A DNA stretch of 64,000 bases from Nocardioides flavus (ex Wang et al. 2016). Lineage in GTDB: Bacteria > Actinomycetota > Actinomycetes > Propionibacteriales > Nocardioidaceae. How positions within the stretch are numbered: the stretch's first letter is position 1; each line of letters starts with the position of its first letter. The position numbers and the translations under genes were made by a program. Positions 48,864-58,243 of this stretch are shown here, piece by piece. The stretch is from assembly GCF_014653115.1 (NCBI RefSeq), contig NZ_BNAD01000002.1, positions 1 to 64,000 on the forward strand. Direction: 5' to 3'. The notes beneath the pieces were generated by a model that worked only from the letters and a program-made list of their open reading frames with translations, did not search any database and was not told where the DNA came from.

Positions 48864-49964
48864 GTGGCCGGTGTCCGTGAGGCCCGCGGAGACCTGCATC
48901 TCGAGGGAGTGACCAAGACGTTCGGCGACTTCGTCGCCGTCGACGACCTCACCCTGCACGTGCCGCGGAACTCGTTCTTCGCGCTGCTCGGTCCGTCGGG
49001 GTGCGGCAAGACCACCACCCTGCGGATGGTCGCCGGGCTCGAGCAGCCCACCACGGGCCGGGTGCTCATCGGTGACACCGACCTCACCGGGTCGCGACCC
49101 TACGAGCGACCGGTCAACACCGTGTTCCAGTCCTACGCGCTCTTCCCGCACCTCACCATCCGCGACAACGTCGCCTTCGGCCCGAAGCGCCGCAAGGAGA
49201 AGGACGCCGCCCAGCGGGCCGAGGACGCCCTCGAGCTGGTGCAGATGACCCAGTTCGCCGGACGCAAGCCCGCCCAGCTCTCCGGCGGCCAGCAGCAGCG
49301 CGTCGCCCTGGCGCGTGCGCTGGTCAACCACCCGGAGGTGCTCCTCCTCGACGAGCCGCTCGGCGCTCTCGACCTCAAGCTCCGGCGGGAGATGCAGGTC
49401 GAGCTCAAGCGGATCCAGACCGAGGTGGGCCTCACCTTCATCCACGTCACCCACGACCAGGAGGAGGCCATGACCATGGCCGACACCGTCGCGGTGATGA
49501 ACAAGGGCCGCATCGAGCAGCTCGGCCCCCCGTCCGAGCTCTACGACCTCCCACGCACCCGCTTCGTGGCCAACTTCCTCGGCCAGGCCAACACCGGGGT
49601 CGGCGCCATCGAGGGCATCGACGGCGAGCACCTCGTCGCCGACGTGCTCGGCACGAAGGTGAAGATCCTCAAGGACCGCTCGCAGGTGCACGAGGGCGAG
49701 GTGCTCTTCGGCGTACGTCCCGAGAAGGTCACCGTCTCGCGCACGCAGCCCGCCGGCGTCGGGAACGACGTCAAGGGCACCGTGCGGGACGTGTCGTTCC
49801 TCGGGGTCGCCACGAGCTACCTCGTCGACATGCCCAGCGGGACGACGTGGAGCTGCTACGAGCAGAACCTCGACGTCGAGCCGCTCGACCTCCGTCCCGG
49901 CGACGAGGTCTGGCTGACGTGGAACCCCGGCCACGCCTTCGGGGTGTCCCCCGAGGAGGCGTGA
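48864..49964 (+). CDS. polyamine-type ABC transporter ATP-binding protein
   Basis: 366 residues, GTG start one base after the previous stop. Walker [10 protein letters not shown], signature LSGGQQQR, Walker [13 protein letters not shown] and the switch His in [11 protein letters not shown] are all intact. The C-terminal 120 residues are a TOBE/OB regulatory domain with [10 protein letters not shown], as in PotA. It energises uptake with the two permeases encoded next. Confidence 0.96.
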   Translation: MAGVREARGDLHLEGVTKTFGDFVAVDDLTLHVPRNSFFALLGPSGCGKTTTLRMVAGLEQPTTGRVLIGDTDLTGSRPYERPVNTVFQSYALFPHLTIRDNVAFGPKRRKEKDAAQRAEDALELVQMTQFAGRKPAQLSGGQQQRVALARALVNHPEVLLLDEPLGALDLKLRREMQVELKRIQTEVGLTFIHVTHDQEEAMTMADTVAVMNKGRIEQLGPPSELYDLPRTRFVANFLGQANTGVGAIEGIDGEHLVADVLGTKVKILKDRSQVHEGEVLFGVRPEKVTVSRTQPAGVGNDVKGTVRDVSFLGVATSYLVDMPSGTTWSCYEQNLDVEPLDLRPGDEVWLTWNPGHAFGVSPEEA

Positions 49965-49968
49965 CCCG

Positions 49969-50877
49969 ATGAGTGCGCTCGCCCACGTCACCACCGACCC
50001 GGCCGCCTCGACCGCGCAGGGGCCGCGGGCCACCGGGCGGAGCCGGACGGCGTACCTCCTGCTCCTCCCCGGCGTGCTGTGGCTGGGCGTGTTCTTCCTC
50101 CTGCCGCTGGTGCAGCTCGCGGCAGTGAGCCTGCAGAGCCGCTACCCCGGCTTCCCCGGCTACTACTACCCCGACCTCAACTTCGCCAACTACGCCGCCG
50201 CCCTCACCGACTACGCGCCCCACTTCGCCCGCTCGTTCCTCTACGCGGGGCTCGCGACCCTGCTCGCGTTCCTGATCTCCTACCCCCTGGCATACGCGAT
50301 GGCGTTCAAGGCCGGGCGCTGGCGCAACCTGATGCTGATCTGCGTCATCGCGCCGTTCTTCACCTCGTTCATCCTCCGCACGTTCGCGTGGTCGCAGATC
50401 CTGGCCGACGAGGGCTGGGTGGTCGGGGTGCTGAGCTTCCTCAACCTGCTGCCCGGCGGGAGCATCATCAACACCCCGGTCGCCGTCGTGGCCGGCCTCA
50501 CCTACAACTTCCTGCCCTTCATGGTGCTGCCGATCTACGCCTCGCTCGAACGCGCCGACCCGCGCGTGATCGAGGCGGGGGGCGACCTCTACGCCAACGG
50601 CTTCACGACGTTCCGCACGGTGACGCTGCCGATGTCGATGCCCGGCGTGCTCGCCGGCACGCTGCTGACCTTCATCCCCGCGGCCGGCGACTTCGTCAAC
50701 ATGGAGCTGCTCGGTCCCCAGCGCGGGAAGATGGTCGGAAACGTCATCAACGACCAGTTCCTCGCCGTCCCAGGCGGCTACCCCGTGGCGGCGGCCCTGT
50801 CGTTCACCCTGATGGCCGCGATCCTGGCGATGGTCTTCCTCTACGTACGCCGCTTCGGCACCGAGGAGCTGGTGTGA
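49969..50877 (+). CDS. ABC transporter permease, PotB type
   Basis: 302 residues with six membrane helices after a polar N-terminus (PYLL-type first helix LLLLPGVLWLGVFFLLPLV). The EAA loop that contacts the ATPase is present as VIEAGGDLYANGFTTFRTVT. Four bases follow the ATPase gene. Forms the channel with the next permease. Confidence 0.94.
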   Translation: MSALAHVTTDPAASTAQGPRATGRSRTAYLLLLPGVLWLGVFFLLPLVQLAAVSLQSRYPGFPGYYYPDLNFANYAAALTDYAPHFARSFLYAGLATLLAFLISYPLAYAMAFKAGRWRNLMLICVIAPFFTSFILRTFAWSQILADEGWVVGVLSFLNLLPGGSIINTPVAVVAGLTYNFLPFMVLPIYASLERADPRVIEAGGDLYANGFTTFRTVTLPMSMPGVLAGTLLTFIPAAGDFVNMELLGPQRGKMVGNVINDQFLAVPGGYPVAAALSFTLMAAILAMVFLYVRRFGTEELV

Positions 50878-50878
50878 C

Positions 50879-51766
50879 ATGGCCGCGATGACCCCCACCA
50901 CCCCGACGTCGTCCACCGCCGCGTCCGGTCCGGCCCAGCGGCCCTCGGCGGCGAGACGGGCCCGTCTCTGGCTGGCGAACCACTTCGCCGTGATCGCCGC
51001 GATCCTGGTCCTGCTCTACCTGTTCCTGCCGGTCGCCTACACGTTCGCGTTCTCGTTCAACGACCACGGGCGCAGCAACATCGTGTGGCAGGGCTTTACC
51101 TGGGAGCACTGGCAGGACCCCTGCGGCGTCCCCGGGGTGTGCGAGTCACTCGTGACGTCGTTGCAGGTGGGAGTCATCTCCACCGTCGTCGCCACCGTGC
51201 TCGGCACGCTGATGGCGCTGGCGATGGTGCGCTACCGCTTCCGGGGCCGGTCCGCGAGCAACCTGCTGATCTTCGTGCCCATGGCCACTCCGGAGATCGT
51301 GATGGGAGCGGCGCTGCTGACGATCTTCGTGCAGGGCTTCTCCAACATCGGCATCTCCCTCGGGTTCGGCACGATCGTCTTCGCCCACATCATGTTCTGC
51401 CTGAGCTTCGTGGTGGTGACCGTGAAGGCGCGCCTGCAGTCGCTCGACCCGCGCATCGAGGAGGCCGCGCAGGACCTCTACGCCGGCCCGCTGCAGACCT
51501 TCTGGTCGGTCACGTTCCCGCTGATCCTGCCCGGCATCGCAGGCGCGGCGATGCTCGCCTTCTCGCTGTCGTTCGACGACTTCATCATCACCAACTTCGT
51601 CTCCGGCAACGAGAGCACCTTCCCCAAGTTCGTCTACGTCGCCTCGCGTCGCGGCATCCCGGCCGAGGCCAACGTCATCGGCTTCTCGATGTTCGTCATC
51701 GCCGTGCTCCTCGTGGTCGGCGCGCAGGTCGTGAGCTCGATGCGAGCCTCGAGGTACAAGAGCTGA
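50879..51766 (+). CDS. ABC transporter permease, PotC type
   Basis: 295 residues with six membrane helices; the first is FAVIAAILVLLYLFLPVAYT. The EAA loop reads IEEAAQDLYAGPLQTFWSVT. SFDDFIITNFVSG near the end is the PotC/PotI signature. One base separates it from the preceding permease gene. Confidence 0.95.
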   Translation: MAAMTPTTPTSSTAASGPAQRPSAARRARLWLANHFAVIAAILVLLYLFLPVAYTFAFSFNDHGRSNIVWQGFTWEHWQDPCGVPGVCESLVTSLQVGVISTVVATVLGTLMALAMVRYRFRGRSASNLLIFVPMATPEIVMGAALLTIFVQGFSNIGISLGFGTIVFAHIMFCLSFVVVTVKARLQSLDPRIEEAAQDLYAGPLQTFWSVTFPLILPGIAGAAMLAFSLSFDDFIITNFVSGNESTFPKFVYVASRRGIPAEANVIGFSMFVIAVLLVVGAQVVSSMRASRYKS

Positions 51767-51825
51767 CCGCGCCCGCGGCCAGGCGAGTCCACCCAAGTCC
51801 ACGCAAGCACAGGGAGAGAGAACGA

Positions 51826-53109
51826 GTGCCTGAACCCATGCGCGTCCTGATGGTCGGGGCGGGCGGCGTCGGCGACGCCGCCGCCCGGATCGCCGTCGAG
51901 CGCGACTACTTCGAGGCGTGGGTGGTGGCCGACTACGACCTCGCGCGCGCCGAGCGCACCGTCGACGCGGCGCGCGGGCGGCGTACGGACGAGCGGCGCT
52001 TCTCGGCCGCGCAGGTCGACGCCTCCGACGCCGACGCCGTTGCTGCGCTGGCGCGCGAGGTCCGTGCCACCCACGTGCTCAACGCGGTCGACCCGCGATT
52101 CGTGATGCCGATCTTCACCGGCGCCCTGGCCGCGGGTGCCGACTACCTCGACATGGCGATGAGCCTCTCGGTCCGCCACCCCGACGCACCGTACGAGAAG
52201 GTCGGGGTCAAGCTCGGCGACGAGCAGTTCGCGATGGCTGGCGAGTGGGAGGCGGCCGGCCGGCTGGCCCTGCTCGGCATCGGTGTCGAGCCCGGGCTCT
52301 CCGACGTCTTCGCCCGGTACGCCGCCGACGAGCTCTTCGACCACATCGAGGAGCTCGGCACGCGCGACGGCGCCAACCTCGTCATCCGCGACGACGACGG
52401 CAACGAGGTGTTCGCGCCGGGGTTCTCGATGTGGACGATCATCGAGGAGTGCCTCAACCCGCCGGTGGTGTGGGAGCGGGCGCGCGGTGGGGGCGAGCTG
52501 GAGGCGGGCTTCTTCACGCTGCCGCCGTTCTCGGAGCCCGAGGTCTTCGACTTCCCCGAGGGAATCGGCCCGGTCGAGTGCGTGCACGTCGAGCACGAGG
52601 AGGTGCTCCTGATGCCGCGCTGGGTCGACGCGGAGCGGGTGACCTTCAAGTACGGCCTCGGCGAGGAGATGATCGGCATCCTGCGCACCCTCCACACCCT
52701 GGGCCTGGACTCGACCGAGCCGGTCACCGTCAAGGGCGTCGAGGTCTCGCCGCGCGACGTCGTCGCCGCCTGCCTGCCCGACCCCGCGACCATCGGGCCC
52801 CGGATGGAGGGCAAGACCTGCGCAGGGCTCTGGGTCACCGGCACCGGCAAGGACGGCGCGCCCCGCTCGACGTACCTCTACCACGTGGTCGACAACGCCG
52901 ACTCGATGCGCGACTACGGCGCGCAGTGCGTGGTCTGGCAGACCGCGCTCAACCCCGTCGTCGCGCTCGAGCTGCTGGCCGACGGCACGTGGAAGGGCAG
53001 CGGGGTGCTCGGGCCCGAGGCGCTGCCACCGAAGCCGTTCCTCGACCTGCTCGCCGCGCCGAAGCCCGAGGGGTACGGATCACCGTGGGGGATGGAGGAG
53101 AAGTCATGA
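51826..53109 (+). CDS. saccharopine-dehydrogenase-like / carboxynorspermidine-dehydrogenase-like oxidoreductase
   Basis: 427 residues from a GTG after AGGGAGAGAG. An N-terminal Rossmann site MRVLMVGAGGVGDAAARIA binds NAD(P), followed by HVLNAVDPRFVMPIFTGALA and a long insert domain. The family reversibly links amino acids with aldehydes or 2-oxo acids (lysine and polyamine pathways). In this operon it could act on a polyamine conjugate or an amino-acid semialdehyde; the exact reaction is unknown. The stop overlaps the gabT start. Confidence 0.82.
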   Translation: MPEPMRVLMVGAGGVGDAAARIAVERDYFEAWVVADYDLARAERTVDAARGRRTDERRFSAAQVDASDADAVAALAREVRATHVLNAVDPRFVMPIFTGALAAGADYLDMAMSLSVRHPDAPYEKVGVKLGDEQFAMAGEWEAAGRLALLGIGVEPGLSDVFARYAADELFDHIEELGTRDGANLVIRDDDGNEVFAPGFSMWTIIEECLNPPVVWERARGGGELEAGFFTLPPFSEPEVFDFPEGIGPVECVHVEHEEVLLMPRWVDAERVTFKYGLGEEMIGILRTLHTLGLDSTEPVTVKGVEVSPRDVVAACLPDPATIGPRMEGKTCAGLWVTGTGKDGAPRSTYLYHVVDNADSMRDYGAQCVVWQTALNPVVALELLADGTWKGSGVLGPEALPPKPFLDLLAAPKPEGYGSPWGMEEKS

Positions 53110-54458
53110 GCCTGTCGCAGGAGAGGATCCTCGCCACCGAGATCCCCGGCCCGCGTTCGCGCGAGCTCCAGGCCCGCAAGGTCGCCGCGGTCTCCGCCGG
53201 CGTGGGGACGACGCTGCCGGTCTACGTCGAGCGGGCCGGCGGCGGGATCCTGCGCGACGTCGACGGCAACCAGCTCATCGACTTCGGCTCCGGCATCGCG
53301 GTGACGACCGTCGGGAACGCCGCGCCCCGCGTCGTCGAGGCCGTGCAGCGCCAGGTCGCGGACTTCACCCACACCTGCTTCATGGTGACGCCCTACGAGG
53401 AGTACGTCGCGGTCTGCGAGAAGCTCGCCGAGCTCACGCCGGGCGCGCACGAGAAGCGGTCCGCGCTGTTCAACTCCGGCGCGGAGGCCGTGGAGAACGC
53501 GGTCAAGGTGGCCCGGCACCACACCGGGCGCGACGCGATCGTCGTCTTCGACCACGCCTACCACGGCCGGACGAACCTCACGATGGCGCTGACCGCGAAG
53601 AACATGCCCTACAAGCACCGGTTCGGGCCGTTCGCCGGCGAGGTCTACCGGGCACCCATGGCCTACCCCTACCGGTGGCCGGGCGGGCCGGAGAAGTGCG
53701 CCGAGGAGGCCTTCGACGCCTTCGTGACCACGGTCCACACCCAGGTCGGGGAGGACAACTGCGCGGCCGTGCTCATCGAGCCGATCCAGGGCGAGGGCGG
53801 CTTCATCGTGCCGCCGCCGGGGTGGCTGGCACGCGTCGCCGAGTGGTGCCGCGAGCAGGGCATCCTGCTCATCGCCGACGAGATCCAGACCGGGTTCGCC
53901 CGGACCGGCGACTGGTTCGCCTGCGACCACGAGGGCGTCGTGCCCGACCTGATCACCACGGCCAAGGGCATGGCGGGAGGACTGCCTCTGGCTGCCGTCA
54001 CCGGGCGCGCCGAGGTGATGGACTCCGTCCACGCCGGCGGCCTCGGCGGCACGTACGGCGGCAACCCGGTCGCGTGTGCCTCCGCCCTCGCCGCCATCGA
54101 GACGATGCAGGCAGAGGACCTGCGGGCCCGCGCCCGCGAGATCGAGGCGGTCTTCGTGCCACGGCTGCGCGCGCTCGCCGAGCGGCACCCCGACCGGGTC
54201 GGCGACGTCCGCGGCCGCGGCGCGATGCTGGCCGTCGAGCTCGTCAGCGACGGCCACGGTCGTACGCCCGACGCCGCGCTCGCCGGCCAGGTGCACCGGG
54301 CCTGCTCGGCGCAGGGACTCGTCACGCTGACCTGCGGCACCTTCGGCAACGTGTTCCGGTTCCTCCCACCGCTCGCGATCGGCGACGACCTGCTCGCCGA
54401 GGGACTCGACCTGTTCGAGGCCGCGTTCGACGCGGCGGTGGGTGGCAAGGTGGAGTGA
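53106..54458 (+). CDS. gabT: 4-aminobutyrate aminotransferase
   Basis: 450 residues, class III PLP aminotransferase: FNSGAEAVENAVKVARHHTG, LLIADEIQTGFARTGDWFA and the Schiff-base Lys in TTAKGMAGGLPLAAVTG. The N-terminus (ILATEIPGPRSRELQARK) is characteristic of actinobacterial GabT. It converts GABA to succinate semialdehyde. It overlaps gabD by one base and the preceding gene by four. Confidence 0.95.
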   Translation: MSLSQERILATEIPGPRSRELQARKVAAVSAGVGTTLPVYVERAGGGILRDVDGNQLIDFGSGIAVTTVGNAAPRVVEAVQRQVADFTHTCFMVTPYEEYVAVCEKLAELTPGAHEKRSALFNSGAEAVENAVKVARHHTGRDAIVVFDHAYHGRTNLTMALTAKNMPYKHRFGPFAGEVYRAPMAYPYRWPGGPEKCAEEAFDAFVTTVHTQVGEDNCAAVLIEPIQGEGGFIVPPPGWLARVAEWCREQGILLIADEIQTGFARTGDWFACDHEGVVPDLITTAKGMAGGLPLAAVTGRAEVMDSVHAGGLGGTYGGNPVACASALAAIETMQAEDLRARAREIEAVFVPRLRALAERHPDRVGDVRGRGAMLAVELVSDGHGRTPDAALAGQVHRACSAQGLVTLTCGTFGNVFRFLPPLAIGDDLLAEGLDLFEAAFDAAVGGKVE

Positions 54459-55924
54459 TGGCGACCCAGAACCGGACCGAGACCGTGATCGAGACCGTCC
54501 CCACCCGGCTGCTCGTCGACGGCGCGTGGATCGACGCCACCGGCGGAGGCACCTTCGAGGTGACCAACCCCGCCACCGGCGACGTCCTGACCCGCGTCGC
54601 CGACGCCACGCCGGCCGACGGCGACCGGGCGCTCGCTGCCGCGGCGGCCGCCCAGCGCGAGTGGGCACGCACCGAGCCGCGCGTACGGGGCGAGGTCCTG
54701 CGCTCCGCGTTCGAGCTGCTCACCGAGCGGGCCGACGACTTCGCCCGCCTGATGACGCTCGAGATGGGCAAGGCGCTGCCCGAGGCGAGGGGCGAGGTCA
54801 CCTACGGCGCCGAGTTCTTCCGGTGGTTCTCCGAGGAGGCGGTGCGCATCCACGGCCGCTACTCCCCCGCCCCGGCAGGCAACACCCGGCTGATCACCAT
54901 GAAGGGCCCCGTGGGCCCGACGCTCATGATCACGCCGTGGAACTTCCCGCTCGCGATGGGCACCCGCAAGATCGGCCCGGCCATCGCCGCCGGCTGCACG
55001 ATGGTGGTCAAGCCGGCCGCCGAGACCCCGCTCACGATGCTCGCGCTCGCCGCGCTGCTCGAGGAGGTCGGCCTGCCGCCGGGCGTGCTCAACGTGCTCA
55101 CCACGACGGACTCCGGCGGGCTGTGCGAGCCGCTCATCCGCGACGCGCGCCTGCGCAAGCTCACCTTCACCGGGTCGACCGCCGTCGGCAAGGTGCTCGT
55201 CGCCCAGGCCTCCGACCAGCTGCTGCGGGTCTCGATGGAGCTCGGCGGCAACGCGCCCTTCATCGTCTTCGAGGACGCCGACCTCGACGCGGCCGTCGAC
55301 GGCGCGATGCTGGCCAAGATGCGCAACATCGGCGAGGCCTGCACGTCGGCCAACCGGTTCCTCGTCCACGAGTCCGTCGCCGAGGAGTTCTCGACCCGGA
55401 TGGCCGCACGGATGGACTCACTGACGGTCGGGGACGGCACGCAGGACGGCGTCGACGTCGGGCCCCTCATCACCGACAAGGCCCGTGCCGGCGTGCACGA
55501 GCTCGTCTCGGACGCCGTCGCCGGCGGCGCCCGGACCCTCACCGGTGGCGAGGTGCCCGAGGGGCCGGGCCACTTCTACCCGCCGACCGTCCTGGTCGAC
55601 GTGCCTGCCTCGGCCCGGGTCTTCCGCGAGGAGATCTTCGGGCCTGTCGCGCCGATCTCGACCTTCGCCGACGAGGAGGAGGCCGTCCGGCGCGCCAACG
55701 ACACCGAGTACGGCCTGGTCGCCTATGTCTTCACCCGCGACCACTCCCGGGTGCTGCGGGTCAGCGAGGCCCTCGAGTTCGGCATGGTCGGGGTCAACAC
55801 CGGCATCGTGTCCAACCCTGCCGCGCCCTTCGGCGGGGTGAAGCACTCGGGGTTCGGCCGCGAGGGCGGTTTCGAGGGGATCGAGGAGTACCTCGAGACC
55901 AAGTACGTCGGCAGCGCGCTGTGA
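54458..55924 (+). CDS. gabD: succinate-semialdehyde dehydrogenase
   Basis: 488 residues. NAD(P) and substrate motifs MITPWNFPLAMGTRKIGPAI, catalytic Glu in MELGGNAPF and Cys in IGEACTSANRF. MTLEMGKALPEARGEV and FGGVKHSGFGREGGFEGIEE match GabD. It oxidises succinate semialdehyde to succinate, closing the GABA route. Coupled on both sides by overlaps. Confidence 0.95.
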   Translation: MATQNRTETVIETVPTRLLVDGAWIDATGGGTFEVTNPATGDVLTRVADATPADGDRALAAAAAAQREWARTEPRVRGEVLRSAFELLTERADDFARLMTLEMGKALPEARGEVTYGAEFFRWFSEEAVRIHGRYSPAPAGNTRLITMKGPVGPTLMITPWNFPLAMGTRKIGPAIAAGCTMVVKPAAETPLTMLALAALLEEVGLPPGVLNVLTTTDSGGLCEPLIRDARLRKLTFTGSTAVGKVLVAQASDQLLRVSMELGGNAPFIVFEDADLDAAVDGAMLAKMRNIGEACTSANRFLVHESVAEEFSTRMAARMDSLTVGDGTQDGVDVGPLITDKARAGVHELVSDAVAGGARTLTGGEVPEGPGHFYPPTVLVDVPASARVFREEIFGPVAPISTFADEEEAVRRANDTEYGLVAYVFTRDHSRVLRVSEALEFGMVGVNTGIVSNPAAPFGGVKHSGFGREGGFEGIEEYLETKYVGSAL

Positions 55925-57303
55925 ACGCCTCCGCCTCCGCCGACTCCCCCGTCGACCGCGGGCGGCTCGCCGCGCTGCACGCCGAGGAGGAGCAGCGCTT
56001 CGTCGACCTCCACCCCACCTCCGCGCGGCTTGCCGCCGAGGCCGGCGAGCACCTGCTCGCCGGGGTGCCGATGCCGTGGATGACCCGTTGGCCGGGGTCG
56101 TTCCCGCTGTTCGTCGAGTCCGCCGGCGGCGGCCGGTTCACCGACGTCGACGGCCTCGAGTACGTCGACCTCTGCCTCGGCGACACCGGGTCGATGACCG
56201 GCCACTGCCTGCCCGCCGTCGCGGAGGCGGTGCGCGAGCGCACCGAGCGCGGCATCACCACGATGCTGCCCTCGACCGACGCGTCGTGGGTCGCCGGCGA
56301 GCTGAGCCGGCGCTTCGGCCTGCCCCGGTGGCAGATGGCGATGACCGCCACCGACGCCAACCGCTTCGTCCTGCGCTTCGCGCGCCACCTCACCGGCCGT
56401 CCGCGGATCGCGGTGATGGACTGGTGCTACCACGGCACCGTCGACGAGACGCTCGGCATCCTCGAGCACGGGCGGGCCGGCGACCGGGTCGTGGCCCGCC
56501 CCGGAGCCCTCGGCCCCCAGGTCGACGTCGCGACGACCACCGCGGTCGTGCCGTTCAACGACCTCGACGCGCTCGACGCCCGCCTCGCCGAGGGCGACGT
56601 GGCCTGCCTGCTCATGGAGCCCGCCCTCACCAACATCGGCATCGTGCTGCCCGACGAGGGCTACCTCGCGGGCGTCCGCGAGGTCACCCGCCGCCACGGC
56701 GTGCTGCTGGTCAACGACGAGACGCACACGATCTGCGCCGGGCCGGGCGGGGCGACGGCCGCGTGGGGCCTCGAGCCGGACCTGGTGGTCATCGGCAAGC
56801 CCATCGGCGGGGGCATCCCGGTCGCGGCGTACGGCATGACCGAGGAGGTGGCCGCCCGCCTCGAGGGCCCGATGCTGGGCCACGACATCGACGTGGCCGG
56901 CGTGGGCGGCACCCTGTCGGGCTCCGCCCTGGCGATGGCCGCCGTACGGGCGACGCTGTCGACGGCGCTGCGGCAGGAGGACTTCGACGTCTCGATCCCG
57001 CTCGCGGAGTCGTTCACGACAGGGATCCAGGGCGTCATCGACGAGCACGACCTCCCCTGGCACGTGCAGCGCCTCGGCTGCCGCGCCGAGTACTGGTTCT
57101 GCCCTCCCCCGCGCACCGGGGCGGAGGCGGCCGCGGCGGTCGACGAGGAGCTGGACGCGTTCTTCCACCTCTGGACGGTCAACCGCGGGGTGCTGCTGGC
57201 GCCCTTCCACAACATGTCGCTGTTCTCCCAGTTCCACGACCGGTCCGACGTCGACGCCCACACCTCGGCGTTCCGCGGCGCGGTGGAGGCGCTGCTCGGA
57301 TGA
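55921..57303 (+). CDS. class III aminotransferase, HemL (glutamate-1-semialdehyde mutase)-like
   Basis: 460 residues with GTG start overlapping gabD. PLP motifs: TATDANRFVLRFARHLTG, LLVNDETHTICAGPGG and the Lys in VVIGKPIGGGIPVAAYG. The arrangement is closer to HemL-type proteins than to GabT, but the gene is in a GABA/polyamine operon and not with haem genes, so a catabolic transamination is more likely. The substrate is unknown. Followed by the AraC-type regulator (ATGA overlap). Confidence 0.85.
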   Translation: MNASASADSPVDRGRLAALHAEEEQRFVDLHPTSARLAAEAGEHLLAGVPMPWMTRWPGSFPLFVESAGGGRFTDVDGLEYVDLCLGDTGSMTGHCLPAVAEAVRERTERGITTMLPSTDASWVAGELSRRFGLPRWQMAMTATDANRFVLRFARHLTGRPRIAVMDWCYHGTVDETLGILEHGRAGDRVVARPGALGPQVDVATTTAVVPFNDLDALDARLAEGDVACLLMEPALTNIGIVLPDEGYLAGVREVTRRHGVLLVNDETHTICAGPGGATAAWGLEPDLVVIGKPIGGGIPVAAYGMTEEVAARLEGPMLGHDIDVAGVGGTLSGSALAMAAVRATLSTALRQEDFDVSIPLAESFTTGIQGVIDEHDLPWHVQRLGCRAEYWFCPPPRTGAEAAAAVDEELDAFFHLWTVNRGVLLAPFHNMSLFSQFHDRSDVDAHTSAFRGAVEALLG

Positions 57304-57749
57304 CCGAGCGACGTCGCGTGCCGGGCGACGTGCTGGTGCACCTGCGCCGCGCCCGCGACCATCTCGACCGCCACTTCGCCGAGCCGTTCGACCTCGACCA
57401 CCTCGCGTCGCTCGCCGTGATGAGCCGCTACCACTTCCTGCGATCCTTCGCCGCGACCTACCGCACGACGCCGGCCGCCTATCTGGCGGAGCGTCGCGTC
57501 GAACGCGCGCAGGACCTGCTGCGGGCGGCCAACCTCACGGTGACCGAGGTGTGCCACGCGGTCGGCTACAGCAGCCTCGGGTCGTTCAGCTCGACGTTCC
57601 GCGAGGTCGTCGGCGAGAGCCCCAGCGCCTTCCAGGAGCGGTACGCCGCGGCCGGCAACCCCCGCATCCCCGGCTGCTGGATCTTCATGACCGGCCTCGT
57701 CGAGAGGACCGCAACACAGGAGAAGCCGGACGACGACCGACCTTCCTAG
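57300..57749 (+). CDS. AraC/XylS-type HTH regulator, DNA-binding domain only
   Basis: 149 residues: two HTH motifs, LDHLASLAVMSRYHFLRSFA and TVTEVCHAVGYSSLGSFSST, and a short Pro-rich tail (NPRIPGCWIFMTG). There is no ligand-binding domain, so it resembles SoxS/MarA-size regulators. Last gene of the catabolic operon by overlap. Regulators of this form are often next to a VOC protein, as here. Confidence 0.9.
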   Translation: MTERRRVPGDVLVHLRRARDHLDRHFAEPFDLDHLASLAVMSRYHFLRSFAATYRTTPAAYLAERRVERAQDLLRAANLTVTEVCHAVGYSSLGSFSSTFREVVGESPSAFQERYAAAGNPRIPGCWIFMTGLVERTATQEKPDDDRPS

Positions 57750-57752
57750 GCT
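57747..57752 (+). promoter_or_regulatory. -10 box of a leaderless promoter (VOC gene)
   Basis: TAGGCT starts within the last codon of the AraC-type gene and is followed by six bases and the ATG at 57759. Confidence 0.5.
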
Positions 57753-57758
57753 GCGTGC

Positions 57759-58202
57759 ATGATCACCAACATCTCCCTCGTGTCCGTGTGGGTGAAGGAC
57801 ATCGACGAGTCCCTCGCCTTCTACACCGACGTCCTCGGCTTCGAGGTCGGCGACGACCTGCAGCTCGGGCCCGACTTCCGGTGGTGCACCGTCGTGCACC
57901 CGAAGCAGCCCGAGATCCAGCTGCACCTGACCACCCCGAGCGGACCCCTCCCCGACTACCTCATCGAGGCGATGAGGCGCGCGCAGGACGAGGGCGGGCT
58001 GCCGGGCGTCGGGCTGCACGTCGACGACTGCCGCGCGACCTACGAGGACCTCAGGGCCAAGGGCGTCGAGTTCCTCCAGGAGCCCGAGGAGCGGCCGTAC
58101 GGCGTCGAGGCGCTGATGCGCGACAACTCCGGCAACTGGATGGTGCTGGTGGAGAAGCGCGACTACACCCCCGAGGACTTCGAGGGCGTCGAGATGGGCT
58201 GA
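57759..58202 (+). CDS. VOC-family (glyoxalase/bleomycin-resistance fold) protein
   Basis: 147 residues, two beta-alpha-beta-beta-beta units: VSVWVKDIDESLAFYTDVLG and GLHVDDCRATYEDLRAKGVE, the latter with a metal-type His; ALMRDNSGNWMVLVEK ends the second unit. The first metal-ligand position is not a His, so catalysis is uncertain; a binding role is possible. It starts ten bases after the AraC-type gene but has its own -10 box. Confidence 0.88.
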   Translation: MITNISLVSVWVKDIDESLAFYTDVLGFEVGDDLQLGPDFRWCTVVHPKQPEIQLHLTTPSGPLPDYLIEAMRRAQDEGGLPGVGLHVDDCRATYEDLRAKGVEFLQEPEERPYGVEALMRDNSGNWMVLVEKRDYTPEDFEGVEMG

Positions 58203-58231
58203 GACCTCTGGCAGGCGCAGGTGCCGCGGCG

Positions 58232-58237
58232 TAGCGT
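58232..58237 (+). promoter_or_regulatory. -10 box of a leaderless promoter (gene at 58244)
   Basis: TAGCGT, six bases, then the ATG at 58244. The GGAGAG between could instead be a weak RBS. Confidence 0.4.
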
Positions 58238-58243
58238 GGAGAG

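Noticed and set aside
46115..49087. Minus-strand open frame of 990 codons opposite the aldehyde dehydrogenase and binding-protein genes
   Set aside because: Antisense to two well-supported enzymes with intact catalytic motifs; long antisense frames are expected at this GC content.
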